From: Candidatus Woesearchaeota archaeon
Lineage (GTDB): Archaea > Nanobdellota > Nanobdellia > Woesearchaeales > BM511
Assembly (NCBI GenBank): GCA_018221175.1
Contig: JAAOYE010000096.1
Location: 1 to 26,239 of the forward strand
Direction: 5' to 3'
Length of the DNA stretch: 26,239 bases
Part shown: positions 7,355-14,905 of the stretch, in pieces
Layout: every line of letters starts with the position of its first letter
Position numbering within the stretch: position 1 is the first letter of the stretch
Position numbers and translations under genes: made by a program
The notes under the pieces: generated by a model
Seen by the model: the letters and a program-made list of their open reading frames with translations, nothing else
Databases searched by the model: none
Told to the model about the DNA's origin: nothing

Positions 7355-7954
7355 ATGCGCAAGAAAAAAAAGGATGTGTTTGATTATATTTATCCTTATA
7401 CTAAAAAGTATGTTAAGCCAATAGCTGACTTTATAAGAAAAAACCGGTTTATTTCAATTATATCCTTAATCCTGATAATTTATTTTAGTTTGTTTGTAAC
7501 AACTATAATTAAGGCATTATTTATCTCTTTTTTAATATTTCTTGGAGGTATTTCCAAGATTTATCAAAGATACACATCGATGCCGCTAGGTGTTGAGCTT
7601 GTTATGTTTTCAACAGTTCTTGCAGGGTACCTTTATGGCTCGTTAATTGGCGGCCTTGTTGGCTTTGCAAGTTTTTTGCTGGCTACAATTTTTTCAAATC
7701 GATACAACGCAATTTATGTTTTCGTATCAATTTCGATATATGTTTTTGCAGGTGCATTAACCCCTTTTTTTGGCAGCATAACCCTTGCCGGGTTAATCTT
7801 TAGCGTGATTTTTGTCATAACCCTCTCATTTATCAGCCTTGCTTTGTTGCTTAGCCGCCCCCACCGCGTTCTTATGTTTGCATTCACTAGTTTTTTATGG
7901 AACTTCTGGGTTTTTATTTCTTTAGCTCCAAAAGTTGTCAATTACTTAACATAA
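7355..7954 (+). CDS. Polytopic membrane protein of unknown function
   Basis: 199 residues from the ATG at 7355 (MRKKKKDVF). An upstream in-frame ATG at 7316 is rejected because the TATA box lies after it. A very basic N-terminus and an amphipathic stretch are followed by about five to six membrane segments (about 34-65, 83-112, 118-135, 142-166, 173-195). Small-residue motifs such as GYLYGSLIGGLVGFASF resemble the packing of ECF transporter S components, but no family-defining motif is seen. It shares a loose pattern (K.Y.RY, then a VE-x-x-x-F segment and a small-residue membrane helix) with the membrane protein at 24684-25274, so the two may be distant paralogues. It appears to be a single-gene transcription unit, divergent from the toroid operon. 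Confidence 0.6.
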   Translation: MRKKKKDVFDYIYPYTKKYVKPIADFIRKNRFISIISLILIIYFSLFVTTIIKALFISFLIFLGGISKIYQRYTSMPLGVELVMFSTVLAGYLYGSLIGGLVGFASFLLATIFSNRYNAIYVFVSISIYVFAGALTPFFGSITLAGLIFSVIFVITLSFISLALLLSRPHRVLMFAFTSFLWNFWVFISLAPKVVNYLT

Positions 7955-7973
7955 AATATTATTTTTAGCAAAA

Positions 7974-7986
7974 CTTTTTTAAATTA
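7974..7986 (+). promoter_or_regulatory. TATA box for the 8005 gene
   Basis: CTTTTTTAAATTA is centred about 25 nt before the ATG at 8005, the leaderless layout. The T-run may also help terminate the preceding transcript. Confidence 0.45.
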
Positions 7987-8004
7987 TCCATACATCCCAA
8001 CCCC

Positions 8005-8337
8005 ATGGCGTTTTTGACAGTTGTGCTGATATTTCTTTTAGCAATGATAATCTCAGCACTGCCTTTGTATTTTGCAGTAAAGCTTTTTGGCGGCAAAGCA
8101 ACGATTCTAAAGGTGCTTTTTGTAAACCTCATTGCAGGAATAGTAATTGGTTCAATAAAATTAGCTATTGGATTATTTGGAGGACTCTTGGCATTTATTG
8201 TTCTATTATTAATCTACAAGTACATGTTTGGTCTTGGTTTTTTGCGGGCTTTCTTTGTTTGGATAATGCAGTTTGTAATTGCTGCGATACTTTTAATCAT
8301 CGCGATGTTTTCCTTTGGTGTTTCACTTGTTTTGTAA
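8005..8337 (+). CDS. Small integral membrane protein, unknown function
   Basis: 110 residues, almost entirely hydrophobic, with about four membrane segments (about 3-26, 35-56, 57-73, 82-108) and very short polar loops. KLFGGKAT lies after the first segment and a GLFGG motif in the third. No family is recognised. The ATG at 8005 is placed by a TATA box 25 nt upstream. It sits between another membrane protein and the JAMM-type gene on the same strand, but each has its own TATA box, so cotranscription is not required. Confidence 0.6.
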   Translation: MAFLTVVLIFLLAMIISALPLYFAVKLFGGKATILKVLFVNLIAGIVIGSIKLAIGLFGGLLAFIVLLLIYKYMFGLGFLRAFFVWIMQFVIAAILLIIAMFSFGVSLVL

Positions 8338-8342
8338 CATTA

Positions 8343-8355
8343 TTTTATATATAAG
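8343..8355 (+). promoter_or_regulatory. TATA box for the JAMM-type gene
   Basis: TTTTATATATAAG is centred about 25 nt before the ATG at 8374. It is one of the best TATA matches in the window and indicates a leaderless mRNA. Confidence 0.6.
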
Positions 8356-8373
8356 TTTCTAGTAATTAACCTA

Positions 8374-8925
8374 ATGCCAAAAGACCACAGCATAATCTAC
8401 GAAGATTTTGACGAAAACAACCTGGAGGAGGATAAGCCTTCAAAGATAAAAAAGAGGATAATAATATTTCTAAGCGTCTTTATGATAATTCTTATGGTTA
8501 GCCTTTCTTTGCCGCTTAGCAGACTTGGTTCAAGAGCTGTAAGTGAAAAGATTGAGTCAAACTACAAGATAGAACTAAAAGGGGGGTATGAAATTTATTT
8601 TGAAGAAGAAACCTACAAGGTTATAAGGCAGCGTTTTGGGCTGGGGACAGACGAGTTCAAGATTTGCCTAAAGGGACGCGTCCAAGAAAAAACGTATTTT
8701 ATCTTTGACTATTATTTTCCAGAAGTTGCCCACTCCTCTTTTACAAACGTTGTCTCAAAAATATGCGATAAGGACACATTACTATCTCTTCACAGCCACC
8801 CAAGCATGTTTTGCATTTTTTCCAAAGCCGACATTGCTTCTTATGAAAAACTGGATAATCCTGACGCGTTTATCGGATTAATCTGTGATGTGGACAGATT
8901 CAATTTCTATGGTTTTGACAGATAA
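8374..8925 (+). CDS. Membrane-anchored JAMM/MPN+-type metalloprotease-like protein
   Basis: 183 residues. An acidic N-terminal tail (about 1-22) is followed by KIKKR, one membrane segment (about 29-48) and a small C-terminal domain. That domain has H140-S-H142-P, six residues, then S150-K-A-D153, exactly the zinc-ligand signature of JAMM/MPN+ proteases (HxHP...SxxD). E94 in the preceding strand region is a candidate for the catalytic Glu. JAMM enzymes cleave isopeptide or peptide bonds, for example deubiquitinases and archaeal SAMP-removing enzymes. Here the positive-inside rule (KIKKR before the helix) would place the domain outside the cytosol, which is unusual. It could act on surface or exported proteins. 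I see no ubiquitin-like gene nearby. Motif assignment is good; topology and substrate are inference. Confidence 0.7.
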   Translation: MPKDHSIIYEDFDENNLEEDKPSKIKKRIIIFLSVFMIILMVSLSLPLSRLGSRAVSEKIESNYKIELKGGYEIYFEEETYKVIRQRFGLGTDEFKICLKGRVQEKTYFIFDYYFPEVAHSSFTNVVSKICDKDTLLSLHSHPSMFCIFSKADIASYEKLDNPDAFIGLICDVDRFNFYGFDR

Positions 8926-8957
8926 ATTTAAAACATAAACCAATAAACCATCAACAA

Positions 8958-9614
8958 ATGGAAAGAGTCCAAAAGCTTATGTCAAATTATGGTTATTGTT
9001 CGAGAAGAAAAGCAGAAGAGCTTATTTCTAAAGGAAAAGTTAAAGTCAACAACAAAGTGATTTCTCTTGGAGACAAAGCAGGTATTAAAGATAAAATCAT
9101 AGTTGATGGAAAACTAGTAAAGCCGCAAAGAAAAGTCTACTTGAAATTCAACAAGCCAATTGGATGCGTTACAGCTGTATCTGACAAAAGATTCAAAACA
9201 GTCATGGACTATGTTAAAGTTAAAGAACGCGTTTTTCCTGTTGGAAGATTAGACTTTAACACAACCGGCTTATTGATTCTTACAAATGATGGAGACTTTG
9301 CAAACAAACTCACGCATCCAAGGTATGAAATAAAAAAAACATATCATATTGAGCTAGACAAAGATGTTGGCGACAAACTAATAAAAAGAATTGAAAAAGG
9401 AGTGATGCTTAGTGATGGAAAGACTTCGCGTTCAAAAATAAAAAGAATTGATTCTAATTTTGTTTCTATCACCATCCATGAAGGCAAAAACAGGGTGGTT
9501 AGGCGCATCTTTGAAAGATTCGGGTTTAGGGTAAAAAGTCTTCACAGGGTAAAAATTGGAAACATAAGTCTTGGAGATCTTAGACTTGGTAAAACTGAGA
9601 AGTTTAGAATTTGA
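8958..9614 (+). CDS. RsuA/RluB-family rRNA pseudouridine synthase
   Basis: 218 residues. The N-terminal S4 RNA-binding domain (about 1-55) includes MSNYGYCSRRKAEELI and GKVKVNNKVISLGD. The catalytic domain has KPIGCVTAVSD (66-76), the hallmark GRLDFNTTGLLILTNDG (96-112) with catalytic D99, THPRYEIKKTY and a C-terminal GKNRVVRRIFERFG. Members isomerise specific uridines of 16S or 23S rRNA; which site is modified cannot be told from sequence. The family is mainly bacterial and archaea normally use Cbf5/TruB, TruA, TruD and Pus10 types, so acquisition from bacteria is likely. A TATA-like AAATTTAAAA (8924-8933) lies about 28 nt upstream of the ATG. The last 11 bp overlap the convergent gene at 9604-10275. 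Confidence 0.88.
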   Translation: MERVQKLMSNYGYCSRRKAEELISKGKVKVNNKVISLGDKAGIKDKIIVDGKLVKPQRKVYLKFNKPIGCVTAVSDKRFKTVMDYVKVKERVFPVGRLDFNTTGLLILTNDGDFANKLTHPRYEIKKTYHIELDKDVGDKLIKRIEKGVMLSDGKTSRSKIKRIDSNFVSITIHEGKNRVVRRIFERFGFRVKSLHRVKIGNISLGDLRLGKTEKFRI

Positions 9615-10275
9615 TTTTGTGTTTTTCTTTATACCACATTAAAACAACTAGTTCTATTGCGAGTAAGAGTGCAAATTCACAAAGAACACTTGGAAACTCT
9701 ACGTAAAGTGATGGCAAGAACTGCAAGAACACAATAGCTGGAACAATAAGAATTAACATTCCAAGCATTCCAAGCTGAAGCAGCCTTTTCTCATAAACAT
9801 CTTTAGCGTGAATTGCGGCGTAATAAAACAAAACGCCGACGCCAACAACATATATTGTATAGTATAAGCTGTAAAACTGGCCTAAAAGTCCTGTTGTTGG
9901 ATACTGTATAAAGACTGTGTTGCAAAATGTTGGGGTGTCATAGTAAAATGGGAGTGAGAACATTGTTATAAAAAACGCTGCTGGCGTGTAGATTAAGATG
10001 TGCCAGTAATACTTTATTTTTTTTCTCCACATAATAAGGGCATATGTCACGCCAAGAGCCGGCAATATCGCTGTTGTTATCATCGCAAGGCGCGCAAATA
10101 TGTTTAGGCTTGTTGTACAAATCAGAAATTCATTTAATTGATAGTAGCCTAGCATAAAGGATATTAATGCCAAGAACTGGTTTAGCCTGTCCTTTGGATC
10201 TCTTAACACAAAATATGCGGCTAGCAAAAACTCTATGATAAACGTTGACAGACTAATATATGGAGCAAAGCACAT
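9604..10275 (-). CDS. 7TM membrane protein resembling histidine-kinase N-terminal 7TM sensor regions
   Basis: 223 residues with seven predicted membrane segments (about 7-24, 33-54, 61-83, 90-109, 130-152, 165-187, 193-216) and a short charged tail. The segment FVLRDPKDRLNQFLALISFMLGYYQLNEF after the first helix has the pattern of the 7TM input modules found before histidine kinases and diguanylate cyclases. No output domain follows, so it is a stand-alone module of unknown role. It begins 3 nt after the 65-residue membrane protein on the same strand and forms an operon with it. Its 3' end overlaps the convergent pseudouridine synthase gene by 11 bp. Confidence 0.65.
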   Translation of the reverse strand: MCFAPYISLSTFIIEFLLAAYFVLRDPKDRLNQFLALISFMLGYYQLNEFLICTTSLNIFARLAMITTAILPALGVTYALIMWRKKIKYYWHILIYTPAAFFITMFSLPFYYDTPTFCNTVFIQYPTTGLLGQFYSLYYTIYVVGVGVLFYYAAIHAKDVYEKRLLQLGMLGMLILIVPAIVFLQFLPSLYVEFPSVLCEFALLLAIELVVLMWYKEKHKIKF

Positions 10276-10278
10276 TTT

Positions 10279-10476
10279 CTATTTGAACATTTTATACAAT
10301 ATATGAATGTAGGATAATATAATTATTCCTGCAATATACCATACATAACTCTTTACAAAGCTTGATACATAAGCGCCGATAATCATACCTAAAAGTATTA
10401 GCATGGTTTTGACTACGCCAAAGTCCCAGACACTTAAACTTTGAATCTTTTCTTCTGCCCAACTAAAAATTCCCAT
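10279..10476 (-). CDS. 65-residue two-pass membrane protein
   Basis: The ATG at 10476 is preferred over the in-frame ATG at 10491 because GAGGTG (10484-10489) lies 7 nt before it. The protein begins MGIFSWAEEKIQSLSVWDFG, an amphipathic helix, then has two membrane segments (about 22-40 and 44-62). The GMIIGAYVSSFVKSYVW region between the helices resembles a small conserved archaeal/bacterial membrane family of unknown function that I know only as hypothetical. It is the first gene of a two-gene operon with the 7TM protein. A TATA-like element (10511-10520) stands upstream in the divergent promoter region. Confidence 0.6.
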   Translation of the reverse strand: MGIFSWAEEKIQSLSVWDFGVVKTMLILLGMIIGAYVSSFVKSYVWYIAGIIILSYIHILYKMFK

Positions 10477-10535
10477 AAATGACCACCTCACTCATTTTAT
10501 TTGGACAACAAATATTTAAGTGTTATGGACTAAAC

Positions 10536-10548
10536 CTTTTTATATTAA
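10536..10548 (+). promoter_or_regulatory. TATA box for the 10568 gene
   Basis: CTTTTTATATTAA is centred about 26 nt before the ATG at 10568. It is back to back with a minus-strand TATA-like element at 10511-10520 serving the 10476 gene. Confidence 0.5.
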
Positions 10549-10567
10549 TTAGATAAAATATTAAAAA

Positions 10568-11110
10568 ATGAAACAAAAATCAGTGCTTGGGGTTGTGTTT
10601 TCTAAGTTTGCAGGTCTTTTATTTTTCCTGCTGCTTTTAGGGCTTTTAAGCATGGTTTCATCTACAAACATTATCTTCAACGCGATAGTTGATTTTTTCT
10701 ACAGTAGCCTTGGAATTATAATAATGTTTTCTGTCTTGTTCTTTTTTGCAGAACTGTTTGAAGTGTTTGTGTTCCCGTTCAACTTGATTTACCCTTTGTT
10801 TAATGGTTTTGGAAGCATTTTCTTAATAGAGTTCATTTTCAGATTGTTTTCAATTGTGCCAATATTTTACCCTCTTTCTTTACTGCAGTTATTACTGACC
10901 CCATTAGTCTTTGTAATTGTTCTATTGGTCGGCTACATAAAAATCATTATCTGCTTTGCACCTGAAAAAAAGCCAAGACCAAAGAAAAAGCCAAAGAAAA
11001 AGAAAGAAAAGGTTGACTGGAAAAAGAAGTGGAATGAGTTTGTAGAAGCATTAAACGAGTTCTTTATAAAAGTAAGAGAAATATTTACAGAAGAAAAAAA
11101 GAAGCGTTAA
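10568..11110 (+). CDS. Membrane protein with lysine-rich cytosolic tail, unknown function
   Basis: 180 residues. Three to four membrane segments (about 11-28, 36-62, 77-100, 103-134) are followed by a very basic Lys/Pro stretch (about 137-152) and an amphipathic helix (about 155-175) ending in KKKR. The basic tail could bind nucleic acid, ribosomes or acidic lipids; nothing selects among these. No family is recognised. It ends 3 bp before the stop of the convergent IPP isomerase gene. Confidence 0.55.
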   Translation: MKQKSVLGVVFSKFAGLLFFLLLLGLLSMVSSTNIIFNAIVDFFYSSLGIIIMFSVLFFFAELFEVFVFPFNLIYPLFNGFGSIFLIEFIFRLFSIVPIFYPLSLLQLLLTPLVFVIVLLVGYIKIIICFAPEKKPRPKKKPKKKKEKVDWKKKWNEFVEALNEFFIKVREIFTEEKKKR

Positions 11111-11113
11111 CTA

Positions 11114-11662
11114 TCATATCTTCTCAAATTTTGAAAACAGGATATCTTCATCTCTCCTTAGTTTTGCAGTGAGCTTTTCAAGCGCTATTTCAAACCAGGA
11201 AGCATACTTATCAGGATAATTTTTTGTATCTTGTTTTAGCTCTTTTAATGAAATCCATTTGTAGTCCATGACTTCATCAGGGTTTGGCTTTACTTTACCA
11301 TCATACATCCCTGTAAAAACACAGTCATATTCATGTTCTGTTAGGCCATTGTCAAACTTTGATTTATACACAAAACAAAATTCTTGTTTTAGCTCTGTTT
11401 CAAACCCCACTTCTTCTTTTAGACGCCTTTTAGCTGAATCTATAAATGACTCGTTTGGCAGCGGATGCGTGCAGCACGTGTTTGCCCATATCTTTGGACA
11501 ATGGTATTTGTGTTTTGCCCTCTGTTGAATCAAAAGCTCTCCTTTAGAATTGAAAACAAAAACAGAGATTGCCCTGTGCAATACCCCTTTTTTGTGAGCC
11601 TTTATCTTTTCCATAGTTCCAAGCTCATTGTTGTCGCTGTCAACTAAAACTACTTGTTCCAT
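11114..11662 (-). CDS. idi: Isopentenyl-diphosphate delta-isomerase, type 1
   Basis: 182 residues, matching the length of type 1 (Nudix-fold) enzymes. It interconverts IPP and DMAPP for archaeal lipid and other isoprenoid synthesis in the cytosol. Metal-binding His are at H23 and H29 (AHKKGVLHRA). The catalytic Cys is C64 in WANTCCTHP with H66 following. The Nudix-like helix SAKRRLKEEVGFE is at 76-88, and the acidic pair E109/E111 in LTEHEYDCVF matches the catalytic and metal Glu of the E. coli enzyme. Many archaea use the unrelated flavin type 2 enzyme instead, so the type is notable but known in DPANN and haloarchaea. It is divergent from the SufS-like gene. Confidence 0.93.
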   Translation of the reverse strand: MEQVVLVDSDNNELGTMEKIKAHKKGVLHRAISVFVFNSKGELLIQQRAKHKYHCPKIWANTCCTHPLPNESFIDSAKRRLKEEVGFETELKQEFCFVYKSKFDNGLTEHEYDCVFTGMYDGKVKPNPDEVMDYKWISLKELKQDTKNYPDKYASWFEIALEKLTAKLRRDEDILFSKFEKI

Positions 11663-11708
11663 TATTTTAAGAAATTTGTCGGTGTTTTATAAGTTTTCTC
11701 TTGAAAAC

Positions 11709-11720
11709 CTTTATATATTA
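11709..11720 (+). promoter_or_regulatory. TATA box fixing the 11740 start
   Basis: CTTTATATATTA is centred about 25 nt before the ATG at 11740. It lies inside the extended frame from the TTG at 11701, so the longer N-terminus is unlikely. Confidence 0.6.
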
Positions 11721-11739
11721 TATATTCACTCGCCGTTAT

Positions 11740-12948
11740 ATGAATGTTGACAAGATCCGAAAAGACTTTCCAATTCTGCAAAAAAAGCTAAAAGGAAAGC
11801 CAGTTGTTTACTTTGACAATTCCTGCATGACACTTCGCCCAAAACATGTGATTGATGCCATGGATGACTATTATTACCATTATCCTGCATGCGCCCTAAG
11901 GTCTTTGCACAAGCTTTCTAAAAAAGCAACAGAAGAGGTTGAAAAAGCAAGAATAATAGTCCAAAAATTTGTTGGCGCAAAGAAAACAAAAGAGATTGTT
12001 TTTACAAAAAACACGTCAGAAGCATTAAATCTTGTAGCAAACAGTTTTGGACTAAAAAAAGGAGACACTGTTCTAACAACTGACAAAGAGCATAACTCAA
12101 ACTTAATCCCGTGGCAGGTAATGGCGCGAAACTTTGGAATAAAAAGAAAAATAGTAAAGTCAGACAAAAACAACGAGTTTTCCATTGAAAACTATGAAAA
12201 GAACATGAACAAAAACGTGAAGCTTGTAAGTGTTGTTCACACATCAAATCTTGACGGCGTCACTAATCCTATAAAAGATATCACAAAGATTGCGCATGAC
12301 TTTGGAGCAAAAGTTTTGGTTGACGCAGCGCAAAGCGTCCCGCACAAAGAAGTAAATGTTAAAAAGCTGGGTGTTGATCTTTTGGCGTTTTCAGCGCACA
12401 AAATGCTTGGGCCTTCAGGAATGGGTGCGCTTTATGGCAAAGAAGAAATATTGGAAAACCTAAGCCAGTTTCTTGTTGGAGGAGAAACTGTGTCTGACTC
12501 AACATATGAATCGCATGTTGTAGAAAATCTTCCTGAAAAGTTTGAGGCAGGACTTCAAAACTACGCAGGTATAATCGGATTTGGCGCAGCGTGCAAATAC
12601 CTAAAAAAAGTTGGAAGAAATGCTGTTTCAAAGCATGAGTACAGACTAAACAAGAGGCTCACAGAAAAGTTGGAGCATGTCGATGGGTTTTCGCTAATTG
12701 GGCCAAAAGACTCAAAAAAGAGGGGTGGAATCTTGTCATTTAATATTGCAGGCAAAGACCATCATGAAATCGCAATGCTTTCAGATTCTTTAAATAATGT
12801 GATGGTAAGGTCTGGTGCTCATTGTGTTCACTCATGGTTTAACTCACAAAACCTAAAAGGCAGTGTTAGGGCATCATTTTATCTTTACAACACAGAAAAA
12901 GAGGTGGACCTTTTCTCTGATACAATAAAAAATATTTCGAGGCTTTAA
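11740..12948 (+). CDS. SufS/CsdA-type cysteine desulfurase
   Basis: 402 residues from the ATG at 11740. PLP-dependent, aminotransferase class V fold. The PLP lysine is K221 in FSAHKMLGP, D195 in VDAAQS contacts the pyridine nitrogen, and H118 in KEHNSN stacks on the ring. The catalytic Cys C362 is in VRSGAHCVHSW, followed by VRASFYLYNTEKEVD, the usual SufS C-terminal signature. It removes sulfur from cysteine as a persulfide for Fe-S clusters or thiolated tRNAs. No sufB/C/D or sufU gene is seen in the window, so the acceptor is unknown. The ferredoxin and U32-type protein nearby are possible Fe-S clients. Confidence 0.9.
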   Translation: MNVDKIRKDFPILQKKLKGKPVVYFDNSCMTLRPKHVIDAMDDYYYHYPACALRSLHKLSKKATEEVEKARIIVQKFVGAKKTKEIVFTKNTSEALNLVANSFGLKKGDTVLTTDKEHNSNLIPWQVMARNFGIKRKIVKSDKNNEFSIENYEKNMNKNVKLVSVVHTSNLDGVTNPIKDITKIAHDFGAKVLVDAAQSVPHKEVNVKKLGVDLLAFSAHKMLGPSGMGALYGKEEILENLSQFLVGGETVSDSTYESHVVENLPEKFEAGLQNYAGIIGFGAACKYLKKVGRNAVSKHEYRLNKRLTEKLEHVDGFSLIGPKDSKKRGGILSFNIAGKDHHEIAMLSDSLNNVMVRSGAHCVHSWFNSQNLKGSVRASFYLYNTEKEVDLFSDTIKNISRL

Positions 12949-12950
12949 AT

Positions 12951-12960
12951 ATTTATATTA
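12951..12960 (+). promoter_or_regulatory. TATA box for the second DsbA-like gene
   Basis: ATTTATATTA is centred about 26 nt before the ATG at 12982. The run of seven T at 12965-12971 may also terminate the desulfurase transcript. Confidence 0.5.
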
Positions 12961-12981
12961 AAAGTTTTTTTAGAATGAAAA

Positions 12982-13581
12982 ATGAAGATTAAAAAACCCC
13001 ATCTTTATGCAATTGTTGGCGTAGTGATAGTAATCACTATATTCTTAGTTTTAAGAGGGGTAAATAAACCAGTTTATCAAAACATTGACAGTCCGCGCCC
13101 AATTCTTGGAAACCCGCAGGCTAGCGTGTCAGTTGTTGAGTTTTCTGACATCCAGTGTCCTGCCTGCAAAAACGCTGCGGCTTACCCTCACAGACTAATC
13201 AATGAGTTTGGAGAGTCTATAAGCTTTGAGTTTAAGCATTTTCCTTTAGCATTTCACCAGTACGCGTTTGACGCTGCTATGGCAGCAGAGTGTGCAAATG
13301 ACCATGGAAAATTCTGGGAGTTTGTAGACATGGCGTATGTTAACCAGGATAATATTAAGAAAAAAGACTTGAAAAAATATGCTTCAAATCTTGGTCTTGA
13401 CACATCTTTATTCAGCGCTTGCCTTGACTCTGAGGCAAAAAAAGAGATTGTCGAGTCCCATATTAGAGAAGGTTACTCAAGAGGTGTGTCTGGAACACCG
13501 ACTTTTTTTGTTAATGGACGAATGGCTGAGTCTATATCCTATTCTGCTGTAAAAGAGCTTATCGAACAAGAGCTTGGATGA
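12982..13581 (+). CDS. Membrane-anchored DsbA-like thiol oxidoreductase with CPAC active site
   Basis: 199 residues. A basic N-terminus, one membrane segment (about 8-25) and an extracytosolic DsbA/thioredoxin-fold domain (about 38-199). The active site C59-P-A-C62 follows VVEFSDIQ, and the cis-Pro loop SGTPTFFVNG is near 173-182. The pattern FKHFPLAFHQYAFDAAMAAECA is typical of the DsbA helical insertion. It probably oxidises or isomerises disulfides in exported proteins. Unlike the DsbA-like protein at 1-953 it keeps both active-site Cys. A short ATG at 12975 opens only five codons and is not the start. Confidence 0.88.
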   Translation: MKIKKPHLYAIVGVVIVITIFLVLRGVNKPVYQNIDSPRPILGNPQASVSVVEFSDIQCPACKNAAAYPHRLINEFGESISFEFKHFPLAFHQYAFDAAMAAECANDHGKFWEFVDMAYVNQDNIKKKDLKKYASNLGLDTSLFSACLDSEAKKEIVESHIREGYSRGVSGTPTFFVNGRMAESISYSAVKELIEQELG

Positions 13582-13582
13582 A

Positions 13583-14239
13583 TTATTTCTTTTGTTCAGC
13601 CTCGTATGGTATGTATCCTTTTACAAGGAGCTTTCCAAGAACAGATAATTGAATATCTACTCTTCCTCTTATTTCTTTTGTATCTATAAGGCCCATATCC
13701 TTAAGTCCGTCACTCTTCAGATTTCCATTGATATGGTATGAAATTAACGGCAGGCTCATCCCTGTCTTTTTGGAAAGCTCGTCCATCGAACGGCAACAGT
13801 CAGTTGAGAAAAGCAGCTTTAAGATATCCATCTTTTTTTCTGTCAAAAGCTTGTAATATGAGAACTTAAGTACAGGTAAAAGCGATGCATCATTTCCTGA
13901 GACTGAAAAAGCTTTAAGACCGTTTACAAACGCTGCTGAAGTCGCCGCGCACCTTGTGTCTTTAGAGCCTGTAGCGACATTGACAATGACTTCGTTGTCT
14001 TTTTCAAGTTTTGATATTTCACAAATAGTTTTGAATGTTTCCTCCCAGATGTTTCCATCGATTTGCTGGATTTTCACTGGGATTTTGAATTTGTCCAGGT
14101 CTTCTTTTGCTTTGTTTGCCTCTTCTGTCAGTTCTTTTGGAGTAATAAGAATAACTCGCTCTGTTGGAAATTCCCTTATACCTACATACAGTGCTTCCAT
14201 AAAGTCGCCAACTGGTGCAACTACCACATATTTATCCAT
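13583..14239 (-). CDS. CARF-domain winged-helix regulator (HFX_2341/DUF6293-like)
   Basis: 218 residues from the ATG at 14239. The N-terminal Rossmann-like domain (about 1-125) starts VVVAPVGDFMEAL and has the CARF nucleotide-loop signature VNVATGSKDTR (86-96) followed by a helix and KAFSV. A winged-helix domain (about 137-205) contains SMDELSKKTGMSLPLISYHI and GLIDTKEIRGRV. CARF domains bind cyclic oligoadenylates in type III CRISPR signalling, but this subfamily also occurs in archaea without an adjacent CRISPR locus. No cas gene or array is in the window. The ATG at 14239 has AGGGGGTG seven nt upstream; ATGs at 14245 or 14263 are possible, and a TATA-like element at 14266-14273 would suit 14245. 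It lies 68 bp after rdgB on the same strand. Confidence 0.75.
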   Translation of the reverse strand: MDKYVVVAPVGDFMEALYVGIREFPTERVILITPKELTEEANKAKEDLDKFKIPVKIQQIDGNIWEETFKTICEISKLEKDNEVIVNVATGSKDTRCAATSAAFVNGLKAFSVSGNDASLLPVLKFSYYKLLTEKKMDILKLLFSTDCCRSMDELSKKTGMSLPLISYHINGNLKSDGLKDMGLIDTKEIRGRVDIQLSVLGKLLVKGYIPYEAEQKK

Positions 14240-14307
14240 TTTCATACACCCCCTGTCTAACATCTTTTTATATGCTTTCTAGGTTTAAATAACTTATGTT
14301 TTAGGTG

Positions 14308-14856
14308 TTAAACTTTTGGTTTAACCAAATGTGATTTTAACTTCAAAAAAGCTTTGCTTCTGTGGGAAATTTTATTCTTCTCTTCTAAACTCATTTCAGC
14401 AAAAGTTTTGTCATAGCCTTGTGGCACAAAGATTCTGTCCCACTGAAAATAGGCTCTTCCTCTTGGAGATACAATCTTTCCTTTGATTTTCCCTTCAAAA
14501 AAATGAACTCCGTTCTCATCGCTATAGCCAATCATTGAAGTCGCGGTAACACCGTCGCCAAAGAGCTCTTTTAACCTTGCTATTCCGTCTATGTCAATTG
14601 TTTTAATAAACCATTTAGTGAGTGGGCCTGGGAGCCCTTTCATGCCTTTAATTACAAGCGAAGTGTCCTCAACAATGAATCTTCTTTTTTTATGCTTTTG
14701 TGCTTCTTTTAGCTTGTGCCCTATAATCTTTTCTTGGTCAATCTCCTGGATTTCGTCAAGGTCAATTTTAAGCTGCTTTAACTCTGCTGCATCTTTTAGC
14801 AAAATCTTTGCTTCAGAAAACTTGTTCTTATTTGTTGTGATAAAGTAAAGTGTCAT
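14308..14856 (-). CDS. rdgB: Non-canonical purine NTP pyrophosphatase (RdgB/HAM1 family)
   Basis: 182 residues, usual family length. It hydrolyses ITP, XTP and dITP to monophosphates to keep them out of nucleic acids. Motifs in order: TTNKNKFSEA (7-16) for phosphate binding, VEDTSLVI (62-69) with the metal-binding acidic pair, GLPGPLTKWF (74-83), SPRG (130-133), WDRIFVPQG (139-147), and TFAEMSLEEKNKISHRSKA (151-169) which recognises the base. All key positions look intact; the usual GWDPIF is QWDRIF here. It is divergent from the NAD kinase-like gene. Confidence 0.93.
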   Translation of the reverse strand: MTLYFITTNKNKFSEAKILLKDAAELKQLKIDLDEIQEIDQEKIIGHKLKEAQKHKKRRFIVEDTSLVIKGMKGLPGPLTKWFIKTIDIDGIARLKELFGDGVTATSMIGYSDENGVHFFEGKIKGKIVSPRGRAYFQWDRIFVPQGYDKTFAEMSLEEKNKISHRSKAFLKLKSHLVKPKV

Positions 14857-14872
14857 CTAATTTAGCAAAAAC

Positions 14873-14885
14873 AATATATATTAAA
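14873..14885 (+). promoter_or_regulatory. TATA box for the NAD kinase-like gene
   Basis: AATATATATTAAA-type element centred about 27 nt before the ATG at 14906, in the divergent region shared with rdgB. Confidence 0.5.
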
Positions 14886-14905
14886 ACTTTATCCAAAAAA
14901 GGATT

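Noticed and set aside
13583..14239. A CRISPR-Cas locus around the CARF regulator
   Set aside because: No cas genes, repeats or spacers were seen in either direction within the window.
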